Source: Deltaproteobacteria bacterium
GTDB taxonomy: Bacteria; Desulfobacterota; DSM-4660; Desulfatiglandales; Desulfatiglandaceae
DNA length: 64,000 nucleotides
Assembly: GCA_021737785.1 (NCBI GenBank)
Contig: JAIPDI010000009.1
Coordinates: 47,005-111,004, forward strand
Direction of reading: 5' to 3'
Position 1 is the first letter of the stretch. Every line of letters starts with the position of its first letter. Below are positions 1 through 7,115 of this stretch, piece after piece. The position numbers and the translations under genes were made by a program. Below the pieces are notes generated by a model that worked only from the letters and a program-made list of their open reading frames with translations, did not search any database and had not been told where the DNA came from.

Positions 1-1560
1 AATGGTATCGAAGATGCTCTTCTCGAAATCTTCTGCCTCAGCTTGAAAGGTCCCCTCCTTTTCTGGATGAAATAACCCGCAGAGGCGTGCGGCCGATCTG
101 AGTCCGGCCAGACCCCAAAAATCATCCCAGTAATAAAAATCATTCGGTCCCAAGTGTTCGGCGCTGAAGCCTGCAGGCAGAAGCCCGCCATGACGGCCTG
201 CGTCCCGGGGGGTACGTTTGCGCCGGATCCAATCGGCCCCCTTGATGATTGACCGAACCCAATGGTCGTTAAGTGGGAGACCGCTCAGTCGCTGGAAACG
301 GTCCAATATCCAGAGCACCTGCCCATTGGAGTCCCATTCTCCTTCTTGAGATTCAAAATATCCGGAATACTTCTGCCTCGAGGGGAAGGCGTTCAGCAAA
401 CGAGAACACCGATCCGTAAGTCCCAGAGAAAGGAGGGCGTTGATCATAAGACAGGCATCCCGGAACCAGAATCGACGATACGTATTGGGTCCCGGAAACG
501 GGCCGGTGGCGGATAGGAGCACAAGCGTCCTCTTGGCCGCCTCATAGAGATATTGAAACCGGCTGTCGGGGACCTGAAGCCGGGCGGTCTTCGATATGAC
601 AGACTCCCAGTCCGCCCCGGAAGAGCCCCGCTTCAAGAATTCTCGTGGGACTTCCTGTTTCAACGAAATCCGAATGTCCACGGCCTTCGGCGTATGATTC
701 TCAAGAGGAAAAAGAGCCGCGGACGTGGCCAGACCCACCGGACAGGTCCCGCTGCTTTCCGACTGCGGCGCCATTAACTTATGGATCACGTCCCCATCAT
801 AATAATTCGAAAAGAGAATCCGATCGGGGGCCTCGCTCAGCCGGATATGGGTGCCGTAATCTACAACCCAGGTCTTGGACCCGGCATCGAAGGCAATTTT
901 TTCCATGAACTGTATGCCTTCGGGATTATAAGGTCTCAGGGAAATTGCCAGCCAGCCTTTGCAGGCGGAGCGCCCTTTCACCTCCATTACAAGTTCCGGT
1001 GACGTATCGTGTTTGACGAGGACCCGTGTGGTCAGATCCATCCCCTGTTTCCGGCAAAGGGTTTTGACGGCCAATCCCTGTTCGGGCTCCAGTACCTGGT
1101 GAACATGAGGAAGTTTGGATGGCAAAAGCATCTCCCCCTGATCCGTCAAAATCCAGAAATCGAGGGACCATCCATCATGAAAAGGCGTGACGAGTCCTCT
1201 TGGATCCACAAGGGGGTAGACGGGCAAATCGGGTCTGCCCACGGCCGTCCAGTTTCGTTGCGTCAGATTGACGTGGGTAAGGGAGTAGGCCCTGGGTAGA
1301 AAAGAGGGGTCATTGGGATTGAATTGTTTCTCCACCCAGTAAGGCCATACCCAATCCAGATTGTTCTGGATCACCTTTGTATTTATCAATCCCCGGGCAT
1401 GAAACACCACGCCGGCCCTGATGAGCTCCAAAGGCTCCTGGACTTCCGAGGGTTGCGAAAGGCGGCGAAGCCTGGCCATGAAGGTGACAGGATCCAGGAA
1501 GCCGTATGAACGGGCAATACGTTTGAGAATGAATTTCCAAGGCAACCACGATGCCAGCAA
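1..1560 (-). CDS. Glycosidase-like (six-hairpin type) protein, C-terminus cut by the window edge
   Basis: An uninterrupted minus-strand frame of about 520 codons runs off the left edge. No ATG lies near the front; I place the start at a TTG at 1560, with AGAGGA nine bases upstream and 16 bases after the stop of the zinc-ribbon gene, so the two genes are probably coupled. The next in-frame ATG (1479) would remove conserved-looking sequence. The middle contains a beta-rich region, then RRFWFRDA followed by ALL around residue 380, and later FYYWDDFWGL. These resemble the (alpha/alpha)6 barrel segments of amylo-alpha-1,6-glucosidase and glucoamylase-like enzymes. The substrate cannot be read; a role in alpha-glucan turnover is an inference, helped by the trehalose/glycogen genes elsewhere in the window. 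Confidence 0.7.
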   Translation of the reverse strand, partial: MLASWLPWKFILKRIARSYGFLDPVTFMARLRRLSQPSEVQEPLELIRAGVVFHARGLINTKVIQNNLDWVWPYWVEKQFNPNDPSFLPRAYSLTHVNLTQRNWTAVGRPDLPVYPLVDPRGLVTPFHDGWSLDFWILTDQGEMLLPSKLPHVHQVLEPEQGLAVKTLCRKQGMDLTTRVLVKHDTSPELVMEVKGRSACKGWLAISLRPYNPEGIQFMEKIAFDAGSKTWVVDYGTHIRLSEAPDRILFSNYYDGDVIHKLMAPQSESSGTCPVGLATSAALFPLENHTPKAVDIRISLKQEVPREFLKRGSSGADWESVISKTARLQVPDSRFQYLYEAAKRTLVLLSATGPFPGPNTYRRFWFRDACLMINALLSLGLTDRCSRLLNAFPSRQKYSGYFESQEGEWDSNGQVLWILDRFQRLSGLPLNDHWVRSIIKGADWIRRKRTPRDAGRHGGLLPAGFSAEHLGPNDFYYWDDFWGLAGLRSAARLCGLFHPEKEGTFQAEAEDFEKSIFDTI

Positions 1561-1576
1561 TGTCTCAGTTCCTCTG

Positions 1577-1804
1577 CTACATTTCCATCTTGGCTGCGCC
1601 CGGACCCTGTCCCAACCCGGAAGCGTAACCCTGGAGCGCAGGCAATGCCCTTTGATTCAGCGACATCGATTCCAACACGCCCCCGGAAACACCGACATCC
1701 ATGACAGCACCGCAGAAAAAGCATTTCACAGGTCCTTCGTAATTATGAAAAATTGCATGATCCAGAGACACCTCTTCGCGGCACCACATACAGACGATCT
1801 TCAT
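1577..1804 (-). CDS. Small double-CxxC zinc-ribbon protein
   Basis: 75 residues with CMWC at residues 5-8 and CFFC at about 28-31, a spacing typical of a rubredoxin-like or zinc-ribbon knuckle that binds one Zn or Fe. The start is fixed by AAGGAGGATCGTTG directly before the ATG. The rest is low-complexity and Gly/Ala rich with no recognised domain. It is the first gene of a probable two-gene unit with the glycosidase-like gene downstream. A motif-type promoter lies at 1996-2043, and a miniature repeat (1825-1979) now sits between that promoter and the start codon. The function is unknown. Confidence 0.7.
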   Translation of the reverse strand: MKIVCMWCREEVSLDHAIFHNYEGPVKCFFCGAVMDVGVSGGVLESMSLNQRALPALQGYASGLGQGPGAAKMEM

Positions 1805-1824
1805 TCAACGATCCTCCTTGTAAT

Positions 1825-1979
1825 TAGTGTCTGAACGGAAACCCGGAAATCCAAAAAGGGTGGAATTGAAAACTTGGTTTTATTAATTTCAACTCTATTC
1901 CACCAATTCGGAATTCGCAATTCCTCAATTCGCAATTGTGGCTGAATCACGCCAAGGCGTGATTTTCGTTCAGACACTA
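1825..1979 (+). repeat. MITE-like repeat family A, copy 1
   Basis: The copy is 155 bp including flanking TA dinucleotides. The ends are TA-GTGTCTGAACG and CGTTCAGACAC-TA, perfect terminal inverted repeats, with an inner hairpin AATCACGCC/GGCGTGATT near the right end. Other copies are at 17604, 21790, 38725, 59288 and 60739. It has no coding capacity. TA duplication is what Tc1/mariner and IS630-type transposases produce, so the copies may be moved in trans by such an enzyme; none is encoded in this window. Confidence 0.8.
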
Positions 1980-1995
1980 ACTAGTCTTTTGACAT

Positions 1996-2043
1996 ATTCT
2001 AAGAGAAGCATCCCTCCCGGGTAATGGGGTCAATCCCCTATTC
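1996..2043 (-). promoter_or_regulatory. Motif promoter a (zinc-ribbon gene)
   Basis: Read on the minus strand: AATAG, 7 nt, ACCCCATT, 20-21 nt, TAGAAT. It is 217 bp from the ATG at 1804, but removing the 155-bp repeat gives 62 bp, the usual distance for this promoter class. The repeat therefore probably inserted into the leader. Confidence 0.55.
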
Positions 2044-2151
2044 GACCGGCCCACCACACGCCCATCTCTCGTTCCTTCCTATTCGGGAAAAAATCACCAT
2101 AAAGATGTCAACGTCCTGCTTCGGCCCTGAAAATACCTTCCGGGTCCCATA

Positions 2152-2199
2152 TATACAGGCTCTACCCTATTCACCTTCATCTGCCTTTCCAACTATTAT
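2152..2199 (+). promoter_or_regulatory. Motif promoter b (pcm)
   Basis: TATAC, 7 nt, ACCCTATT, 22 nt, TATTAT. The -10-like hexamer ends 68 bp before the pcm start. One of the best matches to the class. Confidence 0.6.
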
Positions 2200-2266
2200 G
2201 AGATAACGTACGGGGTGATGTTGCCTGAGATTCAGGTGATTTTTTTTATGCCAGGAGGTGCATGAC

Positions 2267-2905
2267 ATGCTCACAGATGACAAGGCCAGAGAACGGATGG
2301 TCTCCGAACAGCTTATTCCTCGCGGGATTAAAGACCCAAGGGTCCTGCACGCCATGGCCCAGGTCCCCAGACACCGCTTCGTGGGGGGGGGAAGGGTGAG
2401 TCAGGCCTATATGGACAGTCCCCTTCCCATAGATGAGGGACAGACCATATCACAGCCTTACATGGTTGCCCTCATGACCGAAGCGCTGGAATTGAAAGGG
2501 GACGAAAAGACCCTGGAAATCGGTACGGGAAGCGGTTATCAAACCGCTATTCTGGCTGAACTCTGCGCCCGGGTCTATACAGTGGAGCGGATATCGGAAC
2601 TTCAGATTAAGGCCCGTGAAATCCTGGAATCATTGGGGTACACCAACATCTTTTTCAAAACGGTCAACGGGACTTTGGGATGGGAGGAACAAAAACCCTA
2701 CGATGCCATCATCGTCACCGCGGGCGCCCCCCGGATCCCCACGCCCCTTGTCGATCAACTGGCTGAGGGAGGACGAATGGTCATCCCGATAGGAGACAGG
2801 GTCTCTCAGGAACTCACAAAAATCCGTAAACACGCCGGCGAAATATCGAGTGAAAGTCTGGGAGGATGCCGCTTTGTGGCGTTGCTGGGGGAATATGGCT
2901 GGTAG
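2267..2905 (+). CDS. pcm: Protein-L-isoaspartate O-methyltransferase
   Basis: 212 residues, the normal size for the family. It transfers a methyl group from S-adenosylmethionine to isoaspartyl residues in aged proteins, starting their repair in the cytoplasm. GQTISQPYMVA (about 58-68) is the family signature before the SAM site, and LEIGTGSGYQTA (about 83-94) is SAM motif I. The reading frame can be extended to a GTG at 2258, but AGGAGG overlaps that codon and sits 8 bp from the ATG at 2267, so the ATG is the start. The gene stands alone and is preceded by motif promoter b, which fits a stress-repair role. Confidence 0.95.
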   Translation: MLTDDKARERMVSEQLIPRGIKDPRVLHAMAQVPRHRFVGGGRVSQAYMDSPLPIDEGQTISQPYMVALMTEALELKGDEKTLEIGTGSGYQTAILAELCARVYTVERISELQIKAREILESLGYTNIFFKTVNGTLGWEEQKPYDAIIVTAGAPRIPTPLVDQLAEGGRMVIPIGDRVSQELTKIRKHAGEISSESLGGCRFVALLGEYGW

Positions 2906-2935
2906 GGTTCCGCCTCAGAAGCCTGCATTGTTACG

Positions 2936-3364
2936 CTATTCGAACTGTAAAAAGGGTTCGATCTCCATCTCATCCGGCTCAGGAATTTCAGAGGCAACGG
3001 CAAATCCTTCTCCGATATTCCGGCCGGTCCCGTTGGGAGGCTCTGGCACCATACCATAAAATTCCGCGTATTCTTCCGATACATCGGGAAGCGAAATACT
3101 GATGGACGAACTCAGTTCTCCCTTTCTGCTTATCATATGGGCCATGAGTCCTTCCTCGGGAATCGCCTTCACCTTGCTTACGGCATCCAGATAGACGGTT
3201 GCCGGCACATGGAAGAGGTTCTCCTTGTCCTGCAGTTTTATTAAAAGATTGCTGAATTCGCTCAGCGTCCTATCAACGCCATCCCCTTCCATGATCACGG
3301 TGAAATACCCATGCCGTATTTCCTTTCCGCTTTCTCTGAATGAAAAGTGACCGATATAAAACAT
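2936..3364 (-). CDS. Hypothetical acidic protein, 142 aa
   Basis: I do not recognise this family. The start is clear (AAAGGAGGAAGAG before the ATG). The protein is soluble, acidic at the C-terminus and rich in beta-prone segments. It has no Cys pairs, signal peptide or membrane segment. It lies 47 bp downstream of the membrane-protein gene in the same direction, so the two are probably one transcript from motif promoter c. A partner or stress-related role is only an inference from that context. Confidence 0.65.
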   Translation of the reverse strand: MFYIGHFSFRESGKEIRHGYFTVIMEGDGVDRTLSEFSNLLIKLQDKENLFHVPATVYLDAVSKVKAIPEEGLMAHMISRKGELSSSISISLPDVSEEYAEFYGMVPEPPNGTGRNIGEGFAVASEIPEPDEMEIEPFLQFE

Positions 3365-3411
3365 CTCTTCCTCCTTTAAAAAATATGGGGTTGGAGTTGT
3401 GAGTAAGACGC

Positions 3412-3798
3412 TTAAATATAGCGGATGACGATAGCCGCTACCAGAGTCGCCATCAATATCCAGAAGAAAATTCCCAGGCCGCTTAATGCTGCCTGACGTT
3501 CAACCGCCTCTCCCCCTTCTTTAGCCAGGTTCGTTCCAGGTTCCTGTGGCGTGGGGGCCAGCGCAGCCAGGAATAGCGCAATCACTACACCGACCAGCAG
3601 AAAAGGGAGCCAGTACCCGCCCCAGAGCTGAGGACCGAAAGGCGCAAGCCAGGCGCCGCCCGCCCAGGAGAGGAGAAACAAGAGAAGAAAAAATAGTGCT
3701 ACGCTTTCTCCCGGTCCCTTTCTGCTGAAGCCAAGGGCGAAAATAGCACTCAGGAGAATTGCAAAAAACAGGGCAAAAATCAAATGTACGAACAGCAT
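3412..3798 (-). CDS. Small inner-membrane protein, 128 aa
   Basis: Four hydrophobic segments can be seen: residues about 1-23, 34-53, 62-80 and 108-126. The third and fourth are separated by a polar loop (about residues 82-105) containing several charged residues. The start is supported by AAGGAGGCATGCA before the ATG. No enzymatic motif is visible and I cannot name a family. It is the first gene of a two-gene unit with the 142-residue protein. It is transcribed divergently from the PRC-barrel gene, and both sides of the shared intergenic region carry the same promoter motif (c and d). Confidence 0.7.
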   Translation of the reverse strand: MLFVHLIFALFFAILLSAIFALGFSRKGPGESVALFFLLLFLLSWAGGAWLAPFGPQLWGGYWLPFLLVGVVIALFLAALAPTPQEPGTNLAKEGGEAVERQAALSGLGIFFWILMATLVAAIVIRYI

Positions 3799-3840
3799 TG
3801 CATGCCTCCTTCTTTAGATTCTTTAGAGTTCGCTGCTTCT

Positions 3841-3888
3841 AGGATACAGCGTCGAGAGTGCTCAGGGAAATGGGGTCCATCCCTTATC
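3841..3888 (-). promoter_or_regulatory. Motif promoter c (membrane-protein gene pair)
   Basis: On the minus strand: GATAA, 7 nt, ACCCCATT, 22 nt, TATCCT. It lies about 70 bp from the ATG at 3798 and faces promoter d in the same intergenic region. Confidence 0.6.
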
Positions 3889-3967
3889 CTGTGATCATGA
3901 TATCAGTAGCCCGGAGGCGCTGCCCATCCGGCGGTTTAGGGCGTCGTTGCGACTCCTTTTCCCATGA

Positions 3968-4014
3968 TATACGGTCTTCACCCTATTCTCACTCGGCCTG
4001 ACGTCCGATATCGT
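3968..4014 (+). promoter_or_regulatory. Motif promoter d (PRC-barrel gene)
   Basis: TATAC, 7 nt, ACCCTATT, 21 nt, TATCGT. The ACCC block ends 64 bp before the ATG at 4051. An alternative -10 (TAAAAT) lies further downstream at about 4031. Confidence 0.6.
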
Positions 4015-4050
4015 TTATGAAAAACCCGCATAAAATATAGGTAATCCGTT

Positions 4051-4869
4051 ATGAAAACCAGCTTTCCGCACAGAAAATCAGGGATAGACAAGAAGTTGTT
4101 GAATGTAATGATCGTTTTTGGGTTGCTGTCAGCCTGGCCGTTCATGTTCATGATCGGTCTCTCGTCCGGCGCTACTGAGAAGGAGCAGAAGACTGTGCGT
4201 TTCATGGCCGGCTGGATGATAGATCGTGATGTCATAACTGAAGATGGAAAAGTCATCGGCGAAATCGCCGACATTATCATCGAACGCAATGGGAACGTAA
4301 AAGCGGTTATTGTGGAAATGGAAGGAATTCTGGAATTTGGCGATAAACAGGTATCCATGGGACTGGAAAAACTGAAGAAGCGCGGGGATAAACTTGAGGC
4401 GGCAGCTACTCGAAGCGAGGTGGAGAAACGTCCGGAAGTCAGGTATCAGGAAATCGGTCTCCATACCTCCTATTCCGCCTATCTCAAATCAGGAGAAATC
4501 GATGGATCCCGGACTTATTCTCCGGCACGGTATCTCGCTTCTGTAATCATGGGGCGTAACACATACAATCATGACGGACAGTCCCTGGGACAGGTCGAGG
4601 ACCTGTTGATTGCCAATGGCGAGGTTGAAGCGCTGATTCTGTCACAAGGAGGACTTGTCCCAAAGGGCCATATTGCTGCACCGTATCAGCCCCTGGATAT
4701 AGGTCGTGACGGATTTATATACGACATTACCCGAAAGGCATTGGAAAACCTCTCTGAATATCCTTATGAGGCGGTTATGGAGGAACCGATGGAAGACGGT
4801 CCGTTCGGTCCATATTACACCCCGCCAGGGGTTGTGGAAACGGATGAACCGATTTCAATCGGACGCTAG
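4051..4869 (+). CDS. Membrane-anchored protein with two PRC-barrel domains
   Basis: 272 residues. An N-terminal hydrophobic segment (about 18-40) could be an uncleaved anchor or a signal peptide. Two PRC-barrel-like repeats follow: the first around residues 50-115 (GWMIDRDV, GKVIGEIADIII, VKAVIVEM), the second around 165-225 (MGRNTYNHDGQSLGQVEDLL, VEALILSQGG). PRC barrels are small beta domains found in photosynthetic reaction-centre H subunits, RimM and many stress proteins; they bind proteins or ligands and are not catalytic. The gene has its own motif promoter. It differs from the cytoplasmic PRC proteins at 24395 and 47667 by its membrane segment. Confidence 0.8.
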   Translation: MKTSFPHRKSGIDKKLLNVMIVFGLLSAWPFMFMIGLSSGATEKEQKTVRFMAGWMIDRDVITEDGKVIGEIADIIIERNGNVKAVIVEMEGILEFGDKQVSMGLEKLKKRGDKLEAAATRSEVEKRPEVRYQEIGLHTSYSAYLKSGEIDGSRTYSPARYLASVIMGRNTYNHDGQSLGQVEDLLIANGEVEALILSQGGLVPKGHIAAPYQPLDIGRDGFIYDITRKALENLSEYPYEAVMEEPMEDGPFGPYYTPPGVVETDEPISIGR

Positions 4870-4995
4870 GAAACGACATGCCGGTTTATCGAGAGTGCCG
4901 GCTGAACCGCCCATGCCTTGTTTTCCGTCCCGGATCCTGCACCGACAGCCATGACGTTTTGAACACATGAGGAGATGGATGCCCTCCAAGCCAGC

Positions 4996-5109
4996 TTAAC
5001 TTGTTTTGATCTCGATTTTCCGTTGTTTACTTTCAGCGGATTTCGGCATGGTGATGTTGAGAACGCCGTTTTTAAATTCGGCATTTACCTCGTCGCTCTC
5101 AGCCTGGAT
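4996..5109 (-). pseudogene. Remnant of an Hsp20 (alpha-crystallin type) gene, C-terminal end only
   Basis: On the minus strand 37 codons before a TAA read DEVNAEFKNGVLNITMPKSA followed by a basic KIEIKTS end. This is the closing beta strand and tail of small heat-shock proteins, with the A-x-(F/Y)-K-N-G-V-L signature. An in-frame TAG lies immediately upstream and no crystallin core can be read beyond it. The functional gene has therefore been lost, leaving a fragment between two intact genes. Confidence 0.7.
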
Positions 5110-5314
5110 CTACAATCGTTTTGGAGGAATCACAGCAGCGGTTACCAAGAACCATAAAACAGAAGGCAGAGGGTGACTTATTCGTCTGTTGAGCCCGGAT
5201 CTTAACCTGAAGGCCTCCCCGGTGCTCCGGGCTGTTTGTCATATCATGGCTTGCTGTGTCAAGGCAGGGGATGGGGTTTCCGCCTCCATTTTGAGGAGGC
5301 GGAAATACCGTTAC

Positions 5315-5530
5315 TCAGCGTGGGGAGACATCCCGCCCGGAAGCTTCAATGCTGCACTTGGTGAAGTCGATAGGCTTGCCACAGCCGGAACATTTATGGG
5401 CCTTGTTGAATTCATCGGAGAAAATCTCATTCTCTTTGCCGCATTCAGGGCACTTGCAATTAAATGACGTCAGATTGCGCAGTTCTTGAAATCCCGGGCA
5501 ATGGGCCGGTGTGGACACGTTTTGTGGCAT
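5315..5530 (-). CDS. Small zinc-ribbon protein, 71 aa
   Basis: Two CxxC pairs (CPEC at about 33-36 and CSGC at about 53-56) form a zinc ribbon; further Cys residues precede and follow it. The frame can be extended six codons upstream, but that stretch encodes the AGGAGG ribosome site, so the ATG at 5530 (AGGAGGTGCAAAATG) is the start. It lies downstream of the GAPDH gene in the same direction with 147 bp between. No DNA-binding or catalytic region accompanies the ribbon. The function is unknown. Confidence 0.65.
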   Translation of the reverse strand: MPQNVSTPAHCPGFQELRNLTSFNCKCPECGKENEIFSDEFNKAHKCSGCGKPIDFTKCSIEASGRDVSPR

Positions 5531-5677
5531 TTTGCACCTCCTGTTCATATCCTGTGGGTTTCGAAATACGACATCCTCTACACATCGCTACCTATCCGGG
5601 GTTTTTCTAACACATTGGCATAAAAATAGCCAGCGATAAGTATCGGGTGAATGACGATGCCGGGCAGACCGCGACGA

Positions 5678-6670
5678 TCACATCACCATTCGAACGGCTT
5701 CCCTGACCATCTGTGCGCTGTAGCCCCACTCATTGTCGTACCAGCTCATTACCTTAAGCAGATCCCCGTCCACCACCTGGGTCATACTCAGATCCACGAT
5801 GGAGGCCCGGGAGTCCTTGATTATATCCGATGAGACGATCGGATCCTCAGCCACACCCAGCACCCCGCGATACCGGTCGGTTTGGGCCTCCTCACGAAAT
5901 ATGGTGTTGACCTCTTGTTCGGTGACATCCCGCTTTGTCACGAATACAATGTCGGCGATCGAACCCACCGGAACCGGCCCGCGAATCGCAACACCGTCGA
6001 ATTTCCCCTTGATCTCCGGAAGCACCTTGGTGGCCGCTTTGGCGGCCCCGGTGGTGGTCGGCACAAGATTGATGGCTCCCGCCCTCCCCCTTCGCCACTT
6101 CTTTTTAGGTGCATCCACGATGGACTGGCTCGATGTATAGGCATGGATGGTGGTCATGGTCGCCTTTTTAATACCGATTTTTCTTCCGATGATTTCAACA
6201 ACCGGTGAAACACAATTGGTTGTACAGCTTGCGCAGGAAATCAGCTTCGGAGAACCATCCGGTGCGTTGACCCCATGGACCACCATTTCAACCTGACCGG
6301 TCCCTTCAGGGGCCGACAGGATTACCCGCTGTGCGCCCGCCTTAAGATGTTTTTCCATATCTTCCTTTTTCACGAACAGACCCGTGCACTCGAATACGAG
6401 ATCCACATTGAGTTCTTTCCAGGGAAGCTGTGCAGGGTCCTTTTCGTTATAGAGGCGGTATTCCTTTCCCTCTATGGACAGGCTCTTTTCACCGGCCGTG
6501 ACGGTCTTTTCGTACCGGCCGTAAACAGAATCATATTTTAGCAGATAGGCAAGATGGTCAGCCGGCAGGAGATCGTTCATTCCTGCGAGCTCCAATTCCG
6601 GGGTATCCAGTACTATCTTGAGTACGGCCCGGCCGATCCTTCCCATTCCATTGATTACAACCTTTGCCAT
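5678..6670 (-). CDS. gap: Glyceraldehyde-3-phosphate dehydrogenase (type I)
   Basis: 330 residues, full length. It converts glyceraldehyde-3-phosphate, NAD(P)+ and phosphate to 1,3-bisphosphoglycerate in glycolysis and gluconeogenesis. Visible landmarks are the Rossmann motif NGMGRIGRA at residues 7-15, the catalytic SCASCTTNC with Cys149, the general base His176, and the C-terminal SWYDNEWGYS. The start follows AAGGAGGCGAAA. It is not linked to other glycolytic genes. A motif promoter (e) and a strong hairpin lie upstream, which suggests stress- or growth-phase-dependent expression. Confidence 0.97.
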   Translation of the reverse strand: MAKVVINGMGRIGRAVLKIVLDTPELELAGMNDLLPADHLAYLLKYDSVYGRYEKTVTAGEKSLSIEGKEYRLYNEKDPAQLPWKELNVDLVFECTGLFVKKEDMEKHLKAGAQRVILSAPEGTGQVEMVVHGVNAPDGSPKLISCASCTTNCVSPVVEIIGRKIGIKKATMTTIHAYTSSQSIVDAPKKKWRRGRAGAINLVPTTTGAAKAATKVLPEIKGKFDGVAIRGPVPVGSIADIVFVTKRDVTEQEVNTIFREEAQTDRYRGVLGVAEDPIVSSDIIKDSRASIVDLSMTQVVDGDLLKVMSWYDNEWGYSAQMVREAVRMVM

Positions 6671-6900
6671 TTTCGCCTCCTTGTGATTGCATTATTTTTC
6701 AATCCGCAGGCGTCCTCTTGCTCCTGCGGTTCAGGACCTGCCGCCGTCATCGTAAGCTCTGATCCAGGTAATTGCCTTATTTGTGGAAAGTCAGGATGAT
6801 GGAGGTGATCCGCCCGCAAAATGCGGCCCTGCAAATGACCGATCCGGTCCTTTCCGATGTCGCGCCGCCTTTGCAGGGGATTACCGTATCGCCTCTTTCG

Positions 6901-6947
6901 AGTTAACGCTTCCATCTCTTCCGAGTAAATACGGTCCATCCTGTATT
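6901..6947 (-). promoter_or_regulatory. Motif promoter e (gap)
   Basis: On the minus strand: AATAC, 7 nt, ACCGTATT, 21 nt, TTAACT. It has one mismatch in the ACCC block and is farther from the start (256 bp) than most class members, so it is less certain. Confidence 0.4.
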
Positions 6948-6983
6948 TGAAAGAGGGCGGCGTTTGCCGCCCCTCTTTCCAAA
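6946..6983 (-). terminator. Hairpin between the acyltransferase fusion and gap
   Basis: GAAAGAGGGCGGC pairs with GCCGCCCCTCTTTC around a GTTT loop, with a single bulged base. There is no long T tract on either strand, so it may be a weak bidirectional terminator or an RNA-stabilising stem after the fusion gene. Confidence 0.4.
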
Positions 6984-7115
6984 CGTCCGACCCTGTGCAA
7001 GCCTTTCCCCATCCAGCCCTGATTATGGGAAGAGAGTTGTCGGCCCGGCCACAGAAGGCCGCACCATCAAGGACCTCCTGTTGTCAAAGGTCTTAGGGCG
7101 GGAATTTTGGGGTTA

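Larger units (their letters stand above)
1805..2266. other. Intergenic region between divergent genes with repeat and two promoters
   Basis: This 462-bp stretch holds no gene. From left to right it contains the leader of the zinc-ribbon gene interrupted by a miniature repeat (1825-1979), a minus-strand motif promoter (1996-2043) and a plus-strand motif promoter (2152-2199) serving pcm. Confidence 0.8.
6671..7115. other. Intergenic region with hairpin and promoter
   Basis: 445 bp without a credible gene. It holds motif promoter e (6901-6947) for gap and a strong hairpin (6946-6983) that follows the upstream acyltransferase gene. The small reading frames across it lack ribosome sites. Confidence 0.6.

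Noticed and set aside
361..420. Suspected frameshift in the glycosidase-like gene
   Set aside because: A recount of the bases (GCCTTCCCCTCG on the minus strand) showed the frame is intact.
6655..6939. 94-codon minus-strand frame upstream of gap
   Set aside because: It would cover motif promoter e and the gap ribosome site; the protein is highly basic and unlike its neighbours.
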